Source: VGCC01 sp044375955
GTDB taxonomy: Bacteria; Actinomycetota; Actinomycetes; S36-B12
Length of the DNA stretch: 15,681 nucleotides
Direction of reading: 5' to 3'
NCBI GenBank assembly: GCA_044375955.1
Contig: JBILLS010000039.1
Location: forward strand, 1 to 15,681
The translations under genes were made by a program, and so were the position numbers. How positions within the stretch are numbered: the first letter of the stretch is position 1; every line of letters starts with the position of its first letter. The notes beneath the pieces were generated by a model, which ran no database searches, was not told the DNA's origin, and was given only the letters and a program-made list of their open reading frames with translations. Shown one piece after another: positions 1 to 6,947 of the stretch.

Positions 1-415
1 CGGTCGGCTCCGCGCGCCCCGAACTTCGATCGATCTGTGTGCCGATGATCACCGCGAGCTCAACCTCCCAGTCCAAACCGGCCTCACACGCGGGCACAGG
101 CACCGGCGCACCGTCAACGCTCAAGGTTGACACCCAGCGCCCGAATATCGACGGGCTCGGCGGAAGGTCCAGGCCCGATTCGTGGGCATGGTCGCGGTAG
201 TTCAGGCCAACGCACACAACATTGCAGTCACTACGCACGGCCGGAACCTGGACCACACCGTCGAGTGGCAACCCGGCCTCACGTTGCTGGGGCTCAGCGA
301 GCCAGCGCTTCGCATCATCGAAGAATGAATCGCGAGGTGCGATCGGGAAGACTCTCCCGGACTCCACGGAACCGATGGTGGGAACACCTTCATAGAGGAA
401 CGCGATCAATTTCAT
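1..415 (-). CDS. Fumarylacetoacetate hydrolase (FAH) family protein, N-terminal part, cut by window edge
   Basis: The minus strand is open from an ATG at 415 to the window edge, giving 138 complete codons; the C-terminal part lies outside. The protein begins MKLIAFLYEG. It carries the FAH-family signature GLNYRDHAHE (residues 70-79), then IFGRW (90-94) and DWEVELAVIIG (115-125), whose E117 and E119 match the acidic metal ligands of the family. FAH-family enzymes hydrolyse or decarboxylate C-C bonds in diketo acids, for example fumarylpyruvate, acylpyruvates, or 2,4-diketo-3-deoxy sugar acids in non-phosphorylative sugar pathways. The family is seen directly; the substrate is unknown. The usual Lys of the FxK motif appears to be Arg (R93). 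It starts 19 bases after the stop of the NTF2-like gene, preceded by a weak AAGG ribosome site, so the two are probably co-transcribed. The context suggests sugar-acid rather than aromatic catabolism, but this is inference. Confidence 0.88.
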   Translation of the reverse strand, partial: MKLIAFLYEGVPTIGSVESGRVFPIAPRDSFFDDAKRWLAEPQQREAGLPLDGVVQVPAVRSDCNVVCVGLNYRDHAHESGLDLPPSPSIFGRWVSTLSVDGAPVPVPACEAGLDWEVELAVIIGTQIDRSSGRAEPT

Positions 416-434
416 CGTGTAACGACCTTGCCGA

Positions 435-929
435 CTATTCGAAGACCGTGACGCGGGAGCCCTCGGGGACGTAGTCCCGGTCGTTGGGATCACCCACGCG
501 CCGGATGATCTCGTAGGCGATCTCCTTGGCGATCTTGCCATCCCGCATCTCGAAGATATGGGCAAGGCGCATGCGGACTTTGGTGCCTGCGGGGAATGGG
601 AAGTTCTCCATGTGATCCTCGACGTATTCGCACTCGTAGATGCAGTCATCGAAGACGACATCCTCGGTGGCAAAGCGTCGGAGGTGCGTATGGCTCAGGA
701 TCCTCAGTGACGAGAAGATGTCGTGGTAGCCGGCCAGAGCGTCGTCGGCGTTGAGGAACACGAGGCCTCGGGCCGGCCCCTCCCACACGATGTCGTCGGT
801 GTACAGCGCCACGGCCTCATGGACCTTGTCGGGCGTCTCATTATGGAAGTGAGCCTCGACGACTTCGAGGTTCCGCTGGATGATCTCTTCGCGGGTCAGT
901 TGCGAATCGGGGATAGTTGCGACGGACAT
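435..929 (-). CDS. SnoaL/NTF2-like domain protein (about 164 aa)
   Basis: A small single-domain alpha+beta protein. It has an N-terminal helical stretch (residues 12-30), then LYTDDIVWEGPARG (about 42-55), a typical beginning of the SnoaL/NTF2-like cone fold. Near the C-terminus, an H-I-F-E-M-R-D-G-K-I strand resembles the shared final hairpin of that fold. Members include polyketide cyclases, ketosteroid isomerase-like and dehydratase-like enzymes and many unassigned proteins. The reaction is not predictable here. An in-frame ATG lies 12 bases upstream (941), but its own codons form GGAGGT, a strong ribosome site for the ATG at 929, so I choose 929. It is first in a minus-strand unit with the FAH gene and is divergent from the Gfo/Idh/MocA gene across 155 bases, which suggests a linked role in the same pathway. 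No signal peptide or membrane segment is visible. Confidence 0.8.
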   Translation of the reverse strand: MSVATIPDSQLTREEIIQRNLEVVEAHFHNETPDKVHEAVALYTDDIVWEGPARGLVFLNADDALAGYHDIFSSLRILSHTHLRRFATEDVVFDDCIYECEYVEDHMENFPFPAGTKVRMRLAHIFEMRDGKIAKEIAYEIIRRVGDPNDRDYVPEGSRVTVFE

Positions 930-1084
930 CGTTACCTCCATCAGGGGCAGTTACGAAGAATATTCCCTGTGCTCATCAGAGTGTATATATTTTTCATCAT
1001 CGCTTATCGGAGCAGGCGTCACGTTGGAGGATCACACTCCTGTTTCGAACATTTCCACCCTGCCCTGCGATCAATGGAGGAGTC
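930..1084. promoter_or_regulatory. Divergent intergenic promoter region (NTF2-like / Gfo-Idh-MocA)
   Basis: This 155-base gap separates two divergent genes and must hold both promoters. It contains an AT-rich island, TATATATTTTT at 984-994, conspicuous in GC-rich surroundings. It also has a perfect inverted repeat TGTT-TCG-AACA at 1041-1051, which could be a protein-binding site. No clear pair of -35 and -10 boxes can be assigned. The TGTTGACAA element found at the other promoters of the window is absent here, so this unit may answer to another regulator. Confidence 0.5.
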
Positions 1085-2161
1085 ATGGATCCCGTCAGAG
1101 TCGCGTTCCTCGGAATCTCTCATCCCCACTCCTCGGGCCGCTATCGGGTCTTCGAGCAACTCCCGGAAGTCGAGATCGTCGGCGCGTGGGACCCGGATCC
1201 AGCGACCCTGGCCTCCTTCACCTCCGAGGTTGGGGCTCGTCCCGTCTCCTTGGACGAGGTTCTGGCCGATGACTCGATCGATGGGGTCCTGGTGCACTCG
1301 GGAAGCGTCGACATGGCTCGACTCGGGGTCCTCGCTCACAGCGCTGGTAAAGCGGTCCTCGTCGAGAAGCCGGGTGGTGCGGATCTAGCCGATCTGAAGG
1401 AACTTGCTGCCTCGGAGGCGCAGCACCCGAACCGACCAATTCGCGTCGGATACAACTTCCATTACGGTGAGGCGTTCGCCCGAGCAAAAGAGAAGTTGGC
1501 CGAGGGCGCCATCGGACGCATCAGCATGGCCCACGTGCACGGGGCGAGCATCACCGGAGAGCAGCTGTCGAAACATCTCAACAACTCGGCAGACATGGGC
1601 GGAGGCCTATGGGTCATCGGATGCCACCAGGTGCACTTGCTCATCGAACTTCTCGGATTTCCCAATGGTGTGCGCGCAACCGTTGCGAAGCTTCGCAGTT
1701 GGTCTGATGAGCAGTCCCAGGAGGACGTTGCCGCCCTCACGTTGGTGTATCCGGACAAGCTTGTGAGCTTCACTTTCACGGTCTACGACCGTATGAGCTT
1801 CTACGAAACCTCCCTCTTGACGCTGTACGGCGAAGTGGGCCTGCTCAGGTTCGGGGTGCTGCCTGGGCTTATCGATGTCTGCGAATCCTCAGATGACGCT
1901 CACACGCCGGGTCAATGGACTCGTTGGAGCGAGGGGGCCTTCGCCGTTCCATTCGTCGGACGTCCATCTCCCTACTCCGAATTGCCGCAGATCGGCAACC
2001 TGACCTTCTTCGAACGCGAGGCCACGGAGTGGGTGGCAGCTATCAAGGGTGCCCCTTGCGCCGGAGTGACAGCGGCGGATGCCTTGCAGGTTGCGCAGGT
2101 CATCAAAGCTGCATACGAGTCTTCCGAGCGTGGTGGTCTCGAGGTGAATCCCCGGCTGTGA
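1085..2161 (+). CDS. Gfo/Idh/MocA family oxidoreductase
   Basis: A 358-residue protein, normal for the family: an NAD(P)-dependent cytosolic dehydrogenase or isomerase acting on sugars, inositols or glycosides. The N-terminal Rossmann part starts VRVAFLGISHPHSSG (4-18) and has the diagnostic EKP at 94-96. The C-terminal domain has GGGLWVIGCHQVH (172-184), matching the family pattern GGG..D.G.H. Here His181 is kept, but the usual Asp two residues before the Gly is Val177. The reading frame extends upstream to 917, but that stretch has no family similarity. The ATG at 1085 is preceded by GGAGGAG and begins the Rossmann strand, so it is the chosen start. It is convergent with the isomerase operon (stops 3 bases apart) and divergent from the NTF2-like gene. 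Members of this family oxidise C3 of glycosides in some pathways, including C-glycoside cleavage; whether this one does is open. Confidence 0.9.
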   Translation: MDPVRVAFLGISHPHSSGRYRVFEQLPEVEIVGAWDPDPATLASFTSEVGARPVSLDEVLADDSIDGVLVHSGSVDMARLGVLAHSAGKAVLVEKPGGADLADLKELAASEAQHPNRPIRVGYNFHYGEAFARAKEKLAEGAIGRISMAHVHGASITGEQLSKHLNNSADMGGGLWVIGCHQVHLLIELLGFPNGVRATVAKLRSWSDEQSQEDVAALTLVYPDKLVSFTFTVYDRMSFYETSLLTLYGEVGLLRFGVLPGLIDVCESSDDAHTPGQWTRWSEGAFAVPFVGRPSPYSELPQIGNLTFFEREATEWVAAIKGAPCAGVTAADALQVAQVIKAAYESSERGGLEVNPRL

Positions 2162-2164
2162 CTG

Positions 2165-2989
2165 CTACGGGTGAGCGCGTTCAGCGATCATGACCCGCAT
2201 CCTGTCCAACATGGACGCGGCGAGGACCTCGGGATCCCACTCCCAGTGACGGGTGCTCAGCATCTCGCATGTCCAGAATCCCTGGTACCCGGTCGCGAGA
2301 ACCGCGTCGATCGCGTCATGTAGCGGTAGGACACCCTCTCCGGGCAGTGCCGTCCGATCCTCGTCCCGCCAATGCGCTTCTGCTTGCGCCGAGGTATCGG
2401 CCAACTGGACGGAGAGGATGAGTGCTGGGTCCAGAGCAGCGACCTGCTCCCACGGCGTGCCTCCGATCCACAGGTGCCAGGTATCGAGGCATAGGCCCAC
2501 ACGGTCTGCGCCGACCTCCTCGATGACCTCGAGTGCCTGCGCGAGTCGATGGAAGGGGGAGAAGATTGCACCTTCTATCGCAAGCCGCACACCATAGGGG
2601 TGCGCAATCGCCGAGAGCTCGCGAAGTCGAGCCACGAGGACCGCTCTTTGCTCAGTCCACTGGGTGCTTGGGAAGTCAGTGAGGGCCACAACTTGGATGG
2701 CCGGGCACCCGAGGGCCTGCGCCAGGCGGGCCATGCGCTCGCACTCGGAGCCGATCCGTGCGCGCGTGGAAGGTTCCAGACTCTCGACAGGCATCAGGAA
2801 ATCGATCATCGGAACTTCGAGAGGTCCGAGCAGCTCAACCACGTCAGCAGTTTCGAACCCTGCGTCGAGGTAGCGCGTCACCTTCGGAAGGTGGAGCTCG
2901 ATTCCATCGAAACCACAGGCTTTCGCGGTTCGGACATCGATGGCCAGATTCGTGTGTCGCACCGACCCGGCATGGAGTGCGAACCTCAC
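2165..2989 (-). CDS. Sugar phosphate isomerase/epimerase-like TIM-barrel protein (xylose isomerase-like)
   Basis: A 274-residue protein of the AP-endonuclease-2/xylose-isomerase-like TIM-barrel family. Metal-ligand candidates are in family order: E139 (in RLAIEG), D169 and H172 (LCLDTWHLW), a Q-L-A-D strand at 195-198, GEG at 217-219, and E242 (WTCEM). Members isomerise or epimerise keto-sugars, convert inosose derivatives, or cleave 3-keto glycosides. The exact reaction cannot be told. The start is GTG at 2989, since no closer start exists; the ribosome site is modest (an AGG about 8 bases upstream). It is the last gene of the minus-strand operon, 15 bases after the larger paralogue, and its stop is 3 bases from the convergent Gfo/Idh/MocA stop. 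The two TIM-barrel proteins share ligand order but are otherwise quite different, so they probably act on different intermediates or form a heteromer. Confidence 0.87.
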   Translation of the reverse strand: MRFALHAGSVRHTNLAIDVRTAKACGFDGIELHLPKVTRYLDAGFETADVVELLGPLEVPMIDFLMPVESLEPSTRARIGSECERMARLAQALGCPAIQVVALTDFPSTQWTEQRAVLVARLRELSAIAHPYGVRLAIEGAIFSPFHRLAQALEVIEEVGADRVGLCLDTWHLWIGGTPWEQVAALDPALILSVQLADTSAQAEAHWRDEDRTALPGEGVLPLHDAIDAVLATGYQGFWTCEMLSTRHWEWDPEVLAASMLDRMRVMIAERAHP

Positions 2990-3004
2990 CTTCTCAACCT
3001 ACTT

Positions 3005-3880
3005 CTACTGCGATGCTTGAAGAGCCAAGCGGGCGGTGTCGTGGGCATCCCTAATGGCGTCTGCCACAGGTCTAGCGCGGTGTGCGTGAGACAGGATCTC
3101 GACACCCCAGGGCCCTCGATAGCCTGTCGCCCGAACAGCCTCGATAAATCCTCGAACGTCGAAGGAGCCTTCGCCGCAGAGGAGCCTTCCGTTGACCGTG
3201 TCCTCCAACAGACTTCCGTCCACATGGGCAGGGGCGTCATTCAGCTCCGTCGACACGATGAACTCGGATGGAATCTGTCGGATTTCATCCATCGAGGATC
3301 CGATGCGCTCGAGGTGCCAGATGTCGAGCATGAGCCCCGCTGCGGCGTGATCTGCCATCTCGAGGACCTCAAGTGCGTCATTGGGGGAGCGGATGTTGGC
3401 CATGGCCTGGGGTTCAACGGCGATGCGGGCGCCCACATCTGACGCCTGACTCGCCAGTTCTTTGAGTTCGTGTGCGATGAGGTTCGTTGGCCAGAAGGTT
3501 GTTCCGTACGTGGCCCCCACCTTGATGTGCCTCACCGGAAGCGTCTCCGCTGCTGCCAGGAGATCGCGTCGCACAAGGTCGGAGGACGTGCGGGATTGGC
3601 CAGTGGTGAACCAGTCCATGAGCATCTCGAGCTCGACGAATTGAATACCGTTGTCTAGGAGGATGTCTCGAGCTTCTGCCAGCGATATGGTCGTGTCCAG
3701 CTCCACGATGTCCGCGTGCGTGATTCCGAATCCCCGGAAGCCGGCATCAGCGGTTACCGCTACTCGAGTCGCGAAACCAACCCGGCTCCTCTGGTCCTCG
3801 TCGAGGGGGGAGCTGGCACCCGCCGTGGTCCAGCAACTAGCGATGAGGACATCTGCGTGCTCAGCCTCGGCCTGGGTCAC
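3005..3880 (-). CDS. Sugar phosphate isomerase/epimerase-like TIM-barrel protein (second copy)
   Basis: A 291-residue TIM-barrel protein of the same superfamily as the gene downstream. Ligand candidates are E156 (RIAVEPQ), D186 and H189 (LMLDIWHLE), N214-D215, GEG at 236-238, and E261 (WGVEIL). The N-terminal 30 residues, before the first barrel strand, are longer than in the downstream paralogue. Start: GTG at 3880, preceded by GCGAGGA on the coding strand; an in-frame TAA shortly upstream rules out a longer form. It lies third in the operon, 159 bases after the dehydrogenase stop. Such proteins convert keto-sugars or related polyols in the cytosol; the substrate is unknown. The TELND sequence (211-215) sits where many members have H-x-x-D, a small deviation at the barrel mouth. 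Confidence 0.87.
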   Translation of the reverse strand: MTQAEAEHADVLIASCWTTAGASSPLDEDQRSRVGFATRVAVTADAGFRGFGITHADIVELDTTISLAEARDILLDNGIQFVELEMLMDWFTTGQSRTSSDLVRRDLLAAAETLPVRHIKVGATYGTTFWPTNLIAHELKELASQASDVGARIAVEPQAMANIRSPNDALEVLEMADHAAAGLMLDIWHLERIGSSMDEIRQIPSEFIVSTELNDAPAHVDGSLLEDTVNGRLLCGEGSFDVRGFIEAVRATGYRGPWGVEILSHAHRARPVADAIRDAHDTARLALQASQ

Positions 3881-4039
3881 GACGGAATCCTCGCAGTCGC
3901 CTTAGGTGCGTCCAGTTTCGAGTCGATTCGCAGCCAGCCCCAGGGGGTGGGGAGGTCGGGGGTACGAGACGTGCACACCCATGAATCCCTTCCGTCGCAA
4001 CAGCCATTTTTCTGCGCGCCAGCTGACGTTTTGGAGGGA
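3881..4039. other. 159-base gap inside the minus-strand operon
   Basis: This is the only sizeable gap in the isomerase-dehydrogenase-aldolase operon; the other junctions are a 4-base overlap and 15 bases. It holds a C/G tract (around 3936-3962) that can form only a small CCCC/GGGG hairpin without a T run, so no convincing terminator is present. A short open frame crosses the gap on the minus strand but resembles nothing and overlaps the dehydrogenase end. An internal promoter for the two isomerases is possible; none can be pinned down. Confidence 0.4.
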
Positions 4040-4975
4040 CTAGCCGGGAAAGGGATTCTGTGCCGGCTCGCCACGTAGGACTCTCACGACATCCTCTGCG
4101 GTGCGCCTCCTCAGTTCGACAACGGACTCGCGCGATGAGAACGCAACGTGCGGAGTCAGGATGGTCTTGGGGCTCTCGACGAGCGCCAATGGAATGTCGG
4201 GCTCGCCTGCGACGACATCCAGGGCTGCGCCACCGATCTGCCCAGTTTCCAGGGCGCGAATCAAGTCATCATTGTCGACGAGCGCGCCCCGTGCCGTGTT
4301 GACGAGCAGGGCGTCAGGCTTCATCGCGGCGAAGATCTCACTCGTGACAGCCGGGCCATCAGGGGAGGGAGGCATGTGCAGGGTGAGGATGTCGGACTCG
4401 GCGAGGAGTCGATCGATGTCGACGAGCTCGGCAGGGGGTCCGGCGGGGGCGAACGGATCGTGCGCGAGCACGCGGCAGCCGAGTGCCGCGAACTTCTCTG
4501 CCGTTCGCCGACCGATACGTCCGTAGCCCCACACGCCGACAGTGAGTGCGGACATACGCCGCAACTTCGCGGCTGATGGATCCCAGTCACCTGCCCGGAT
4601 CATCCGGTCGAGGGTCACGATCCCGCGAAACCAGGCGAGTGCCAGTCCCACGGCGTGATCGGAAACCTCCTCCATGCAGTAGTCCGGCACGTAGGTCACC
4701 TCGAGGCCGAGCCGCCGAGCTTCTTTGACGTCGATGTTGTCCGTCCCGACGCCGAACCGGGCGACCATGCGGAGCTTGGTTCCTGCGTGAAGAAGCTCTG
4801 CCGGAACTAGCGCCCAGCAGGTAATGATCGCGGAGCAGTCGGCTACCAGGTCGATCGCCGGACGACCGTCATCGACGACCGAGACGAGCTCGAAACCTGC
4901 CTCATTGAGGATCTGCGTCTCGAGTGAGAGATCCGGCCACGCGTAGTCCATGACCAGGACACGCTCGCGACTCAT
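4040..4975 (-). CDS. D-isomer-specific 2-hydroxyacid dehydrogenase, CtBP-like subgroup
   Basis: A 311-residue, NAD-dependent cytosolic enzyme interconverting a 2-keto acid and a D-2-hydroxy acid. The substrate-domain part holds RFGVGTDNID (73-82) and VPDYCMEEVSDHA (96-108), the latter typical of the C-terminal-binding-protein-like/phosphoglycerate dehydrogenase-like subgroup. The Rossmann motif is canonical, GYGRIG (150-155), with Asp173 positioned to favour NAD over NADP. The catalytic triad is complete: R229 (NTARG), E258 (AGEP) and H276 (TPH). The ATG at 4975 overlaps the TGA of the upstream aldolase in an ATGA junction, implying translational coupling and a shared pathway. An aldolase product such as a 2-keto acid is a plausible substrate (inference). 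It is clearly more distant from the other two dehydrogenases of the window than they are from each other. Confidence 0.93.
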   Translation of the reverse strand: MSRERVLVMDYAWPDLSLETQILNEAGFELVSVVDDGRPAIDLVADCSAIITCWALVPAELLHAGTKLRMVARFGVGTDNIDVKEARRLGLEVTYVPDYCMEEVSDHAVGLALAWFRGIVTLDRMIRAGDWDPSAAKLRRMSALTVGVWGYGRIGRRTAEKFAALGCRVLAHDPFAPAGPPAELVDIDRLLAESDILTLHMPPSPDGPAVTSEIFAAMKPDALLVNTARGALVDNDDLIRALETGQIGGAALDVVAGEPDIPLALVESPKTILTPHVAFSSRESVVELRRRTAEDVVRVLRGEPAQNPFPG

Positions 4976-5763
4976 CGTGTGGCGGCGATCGCCGAGCGCA
5001 GATCCGCTCCCAGCTTCGTGGCACCCGAACCCAGAACGCCGGTGTCGCTCAAGGTGAGCAGGATCGTCTCCTTGTTGGCGATGGCACGCCTCGCGCTCTC
5101 CTCGTCATAGACCCCGGAACCGTGGGCCTTGCCCGTGGCGAGTGCTCCGGCTCGGATCTGCTCGACCGCCTTGATGTAGCTCGGGTCGTCCCACTGCTTG
5201 AAGACGCCGAGATCCATGGACAGGTCCATCGGACCGACGGTTACTCCGTCGATACCGTCGACGGCGAGGATCTCCTCGGCGTTTTCGGCACCCTTCTTCG
5301 ATTCGATGATGACCAAAACGATCAAGGATTCCTCGTAGGCGGCCATGTAATCGTCGTCGGACAGGTGGTAGGCGCTCGCCCGGAGTGGATTCCAGCCGCG
5401 CTTGCCGCGAGGTGGGTAGCGGCACGCGTCCACTAGGCGTTTTGCATCTTCGGCGGTCTCGATGAATGGGCACAACAGTCCACTGGCGCCGATGTCGAGG
5501 AAGCGACGAATCTCGTCGTGGTCGAAGATGAGGGGTCGGACGAACGGAACGACGTCCCAGCCGAGCGCCGCCTGCATCATGGCCTGCACGGTGACGAGGC
5601 TCTGGGCTGAGTGCTCGGTGTCGACCGACGCCCAGTCGAAACCCGCACGCCCGAAGATCTCCATGGAGGCTGGGTCCTGGAGGGCGAGTTGTGTGCCGAG
5701 CACCGGCTCACCCGCGTACATCCGGTCCTTGAGTCGCTTGGCCTTTTCCAGTGCGCGCAACAT
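4972..5763 (-). CDS. HpcH/HpaI-family class II aldolase
   Basis: A 263-residue metal-dependent aldolase that reversibly cleaves 2-keto-3-deoxy (4-hydroxy-2-oxo) acids to pyruvate plus an aldehyde. The active-site set is present: D48-T-E-H51 (base His), R76 (VRP), E154 (IIES) and D180 (GPMDLS) as metal ligands, and CRYPPRGKRG (114-123). The DTEH form matches classical HpaI-type enzymes. The frame opens further upstream to a TTG at 5826, but the ATG at 5763 has GGAGGAG six to ten bases ahead and starts where family members start, so I use it. It is the first gene of a minus-strand operon and ends in an ATGA overlap with the dehydrogenase. It lies downstream of the TGTTGACAA-containing operator candidate (5810-5824), and so probably responds to the pathway regulator. 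Confidence 0.92.
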   Translation of the reverse strand: MLRALEKAKRLKDRMYAGEPVLGTQLALQDPASMEIFGRAGFDWASVDTEHSAQSLVTVQAMMQAALGWDVVPFVRPLIFDHDEIRRFLDIGASGLLCPFIETAEDAKRLVDACRYPPRGKRGWNPLRASAYHLSDDDYMAAYEESLIVLVIIESKKGAENAEEILAVDGIDGVTVGPMDLSMDLGVFKQWDDPSYIKAVEQIRAGALATGKAHGSGVYDEESARRAIANKETILLTLSDTGVLGSGATKLGADLRSAIAATR

Positions 5764-5801
5764 TTCTCCTCCAAATGCACCACCCGCGGCGGATTTCGTC
5801 A

Positions 5802-5841
5802 CTAGGCTTTTGTCAACAATCAACAATGCTAGGGCTTTTGT
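5802..5841 (+). repeat. Direct repeat CTAGG(G)CTTTTGT flanking the operator candidate
   Basis: CTAGGCTTTTGT at 5802-5813 recurs as CTAGGGCTTTTGT at 5829-5841, with one extra G. The starts are 27 bases apart, between two divergent genes. The interval also contains a tandem CAACAAT (5814-5820 and 5821-5827). The spacing of about two and a half helical turns could reflect paired binding sites or a small local duplication. Confidence 0.6.
5810..5824 (+). promoter_or_regulatory. Candidate GntR operator, site A
   Basis: TTGTCAACAATCAAC, in the 98-base region between the divergent aldolase operon and the second dehydrogenase gene. It shares TTGTCAACA with sites at 6886-6900 and (complement) 14992-15006. 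One half-site is intact (TTGTCAA); the other is degenerate. Its position lets one protein control both directions. Regulator assignment is inference from the local FadR-type gene. Confidence 0.55.
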
Positions 5842-5861
5842 GGGACAGGGGTGGGCGGTTC

Positions 5862-6848
5862 ATGGCAAATCGGCTCAAGGTGATCTATCTGCCGGGCAGG
5901 GGGGCGGATCCCACGTGGGAGCGCGAGGTCGTGGCCGCGATCGGTCCCCGGCACGACCTCACGATCTACGACGAGTCGAAGCCGTTAGCGCCGCAGTTCG
6001 CCGACGTGGATGCTGTGGTCGACCTCGGAGGGTCCTGGGGAACCCGCGAGATGTTGGACGCCGCACCCAAGGTGAAGTTCTGGCAGATCATGGGCACGGG
6101 CATGGAGCACTTCGACTTCGACTACTGGTCCACCCGGCCCGTGATGATCTCGAACTGCCCGGGTCCGATGAGTGCGATCCCGCTCGCGGAGCACGCCATC
6201 TTGCTCATGATGCTCGTTCGCCGGAACTACGCCCAGCAGGTCGTGAATCTGGCCGATGGGCTCATGTATCAGCCGATGGGATTCGAGCTGGCGGGCCAGA
6301 CGCTCCTGTGTATCGGGTTCGGGGCCAGCGCACGCGAATTGTCCAAGCGGGCCAAGGGATTCGGTATGCGCGTCCTTGCCACCGACATCGTCGAGGTCGA
6401 TGACGCGACCCGGGAGGAGTGGGGTGCGGACGCGGTGTACCCGGCCGATCGCATTGACGAGCTCATCCCGCAGGCGGATGTCGTGTCACTGCATCTGCAC
6501 GTGACCCCGGAGACCCGGCACACCCTCGACGCCCGCCGCATTGCGCTGATGAAGCCGACGGCCATCATCGTCAATGTCGCGCGTGGAGCCCTGGTGGACG
6601 AGGACGCGATGATCGCCGCGGTTCGTGAGGGGAGGATCGCCGGCGCCGGCACGGATGTGGCCACCCAGGAGCCACCGAGCCCAGGATCCCCCCTCCTCAC
6701 TAGCCCCGGGATCGTGGTGACGCCCCACACGGCGGGTGTCACCGACGGCACGGCCAGGCGGCGCGCCGAGGGCTCCGCGATCAACATCGACCGAATAGCG
6801 GAGGGCCTCGAACCCCTCTACCGGGTCGACCGGTTGCCCAAGGTTTGA
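5862..6848 (+). CDS. D-2-hydroxyacid dehydrogenase, GASxREL subgroup (first of two paralogues)
   Basis: A 328-residue, NAD-dependent D-2-hydroxyacid dehydrogenase. It carries the catalytic Arg241 (NVARG), Glu270 (TQEP) and His289 (TPH). The dinucleotide loop is atypical: G152-F-G-A-S-A157 followed by REL, instead of strict GxGxxG. An Asp at 175 ends the second Rossmann strand, as in NAD-users. Landmarks fall at the same residue numbers as in the protein at 13177, and the two share PLAPQF, AIPLAEHA and GFGMRV, so they are paralogues. Upstream in-frame starts at 5751 and 5826 are rejected: the first lies inside the divergent aldolase gene and the second inside the operator candidate with no ribosome site. 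ATG 5862 has only a G-rich weak site ahead. It reads toward the transporter operon, 99 bases before it. The substrate is presumably a 2-keto acid of this pathway. Confidence 0.9.
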   Translation: MANRLKVIYLPGRGADPTWEREVVAAIGPRHDLTIYDESKPLAPQFADVDAVVDLGGSWGTREMLDAAPKVKFWQIMGTGMEHFDFDYWSTRPVMISNCPGPMSAIPLAEHAILLMMLVRRNYAQQVVNLADGLMYQPMGFELAGQTLLCIGFGASARELSKRAKGFGMRVLATDIVEVDDATREEWGADAVYPADRIDELIPQADVVSLHLHVTPETRHTLDARRIALMKPTAIIVNVARGALVDEDAMIAAVREGRIAGAGTDVATQEPPSPGSPLLTSPGIVVTPHTAGVTDGTARRRAEGSAINIDRIAEGLEPLYRVDRLPKV

Positions 6849-6872
6849 CCCCAAGCAATATCCCGAATGCCC

Positions 6873-6878
6873 TTGACA
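6873..6878 (+). promoter_or_regulatory. Candidate -35 box for the transporter operon
   Basis: A perfect TTGACA stands 70 bases ahead of the binding-protein ATG. At 17 bases downstream there is only TTGACT (6896-6901), a poor -10. The operator candidate at 6886-6900 covers the spacer and -10 position, as expected for a repressor site. Tentative. Confidence 0.35.
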
Positions 6879-6885
6879 GTCCTTT

Positions 6886-6900
6886 TTGTCAACAGTTGAC
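6886..6900 (+). promoter_or_regulatory. Candidate GntR operator, site B
   Basis: TTGTCAACAGTTGAC holds a perfect inverted repeat GTCAA-N3-TTGAC. It lies 47 bases ahead of the solute-binding-protein start and is the most symmetric of the three sites in the window. TTGTCAACA loosely fits the TNGT...ACNA pattern common to FadR-subfamily GntR operators (known family feature). The link to the GntR gene at 14256 is inference. Confidence 0.65.
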
Positions 6901-6947
6901 TGGCATCGCGTGGCACACGCCACCGAGATGAACGAAAGGCGAACCGC

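Noticed and set aside
1..929. Homoprotocatechuate (4-hydroxyphenylacetate) meta-cleavage pathway, suggested by FAH plus HpcH-like genes
   Set aside because: No ring-cleavage dioxygenase, semialdehyde dehydrogenase or hydratase is present, and the neighbouring sugar-type enzymes point elsewhere.
917..1084. N-terminal extension of the Gfo/Idh/MocA frame up to 917
   Set aside because: The extra residues show no Rossmann similarity, run across the divergent promoter region into the NTF2-like gene, and ignore the GGAGGAG site directly before the ATG at 1085.
2549..3442. 297-codon plus-strand frame opposite the two isomerase genes
   Set aside because: It spans two clear antisense genes and their junction, with no domain and no ribosome site; a shadow frame.
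3936..3962. Possible terminator in the operon gap
   Set aside because: The C/G tract gives only a CCCC/GGGG hairpin with a very small loop and no T run.
3877..4074. 65-codon minus-strand frame across the 159-base gap
   Set aside because: It overlaps the dehydrogenase end in another frame, resembles nothing, and lacks a clear ribosome site.
5764..5826. Longer aldolase start (TTG at 5826)
   Set aside because: It would put the operator region in the coding part and has no ribosome site; ATG 5763 has GGAGGAG just upstream.
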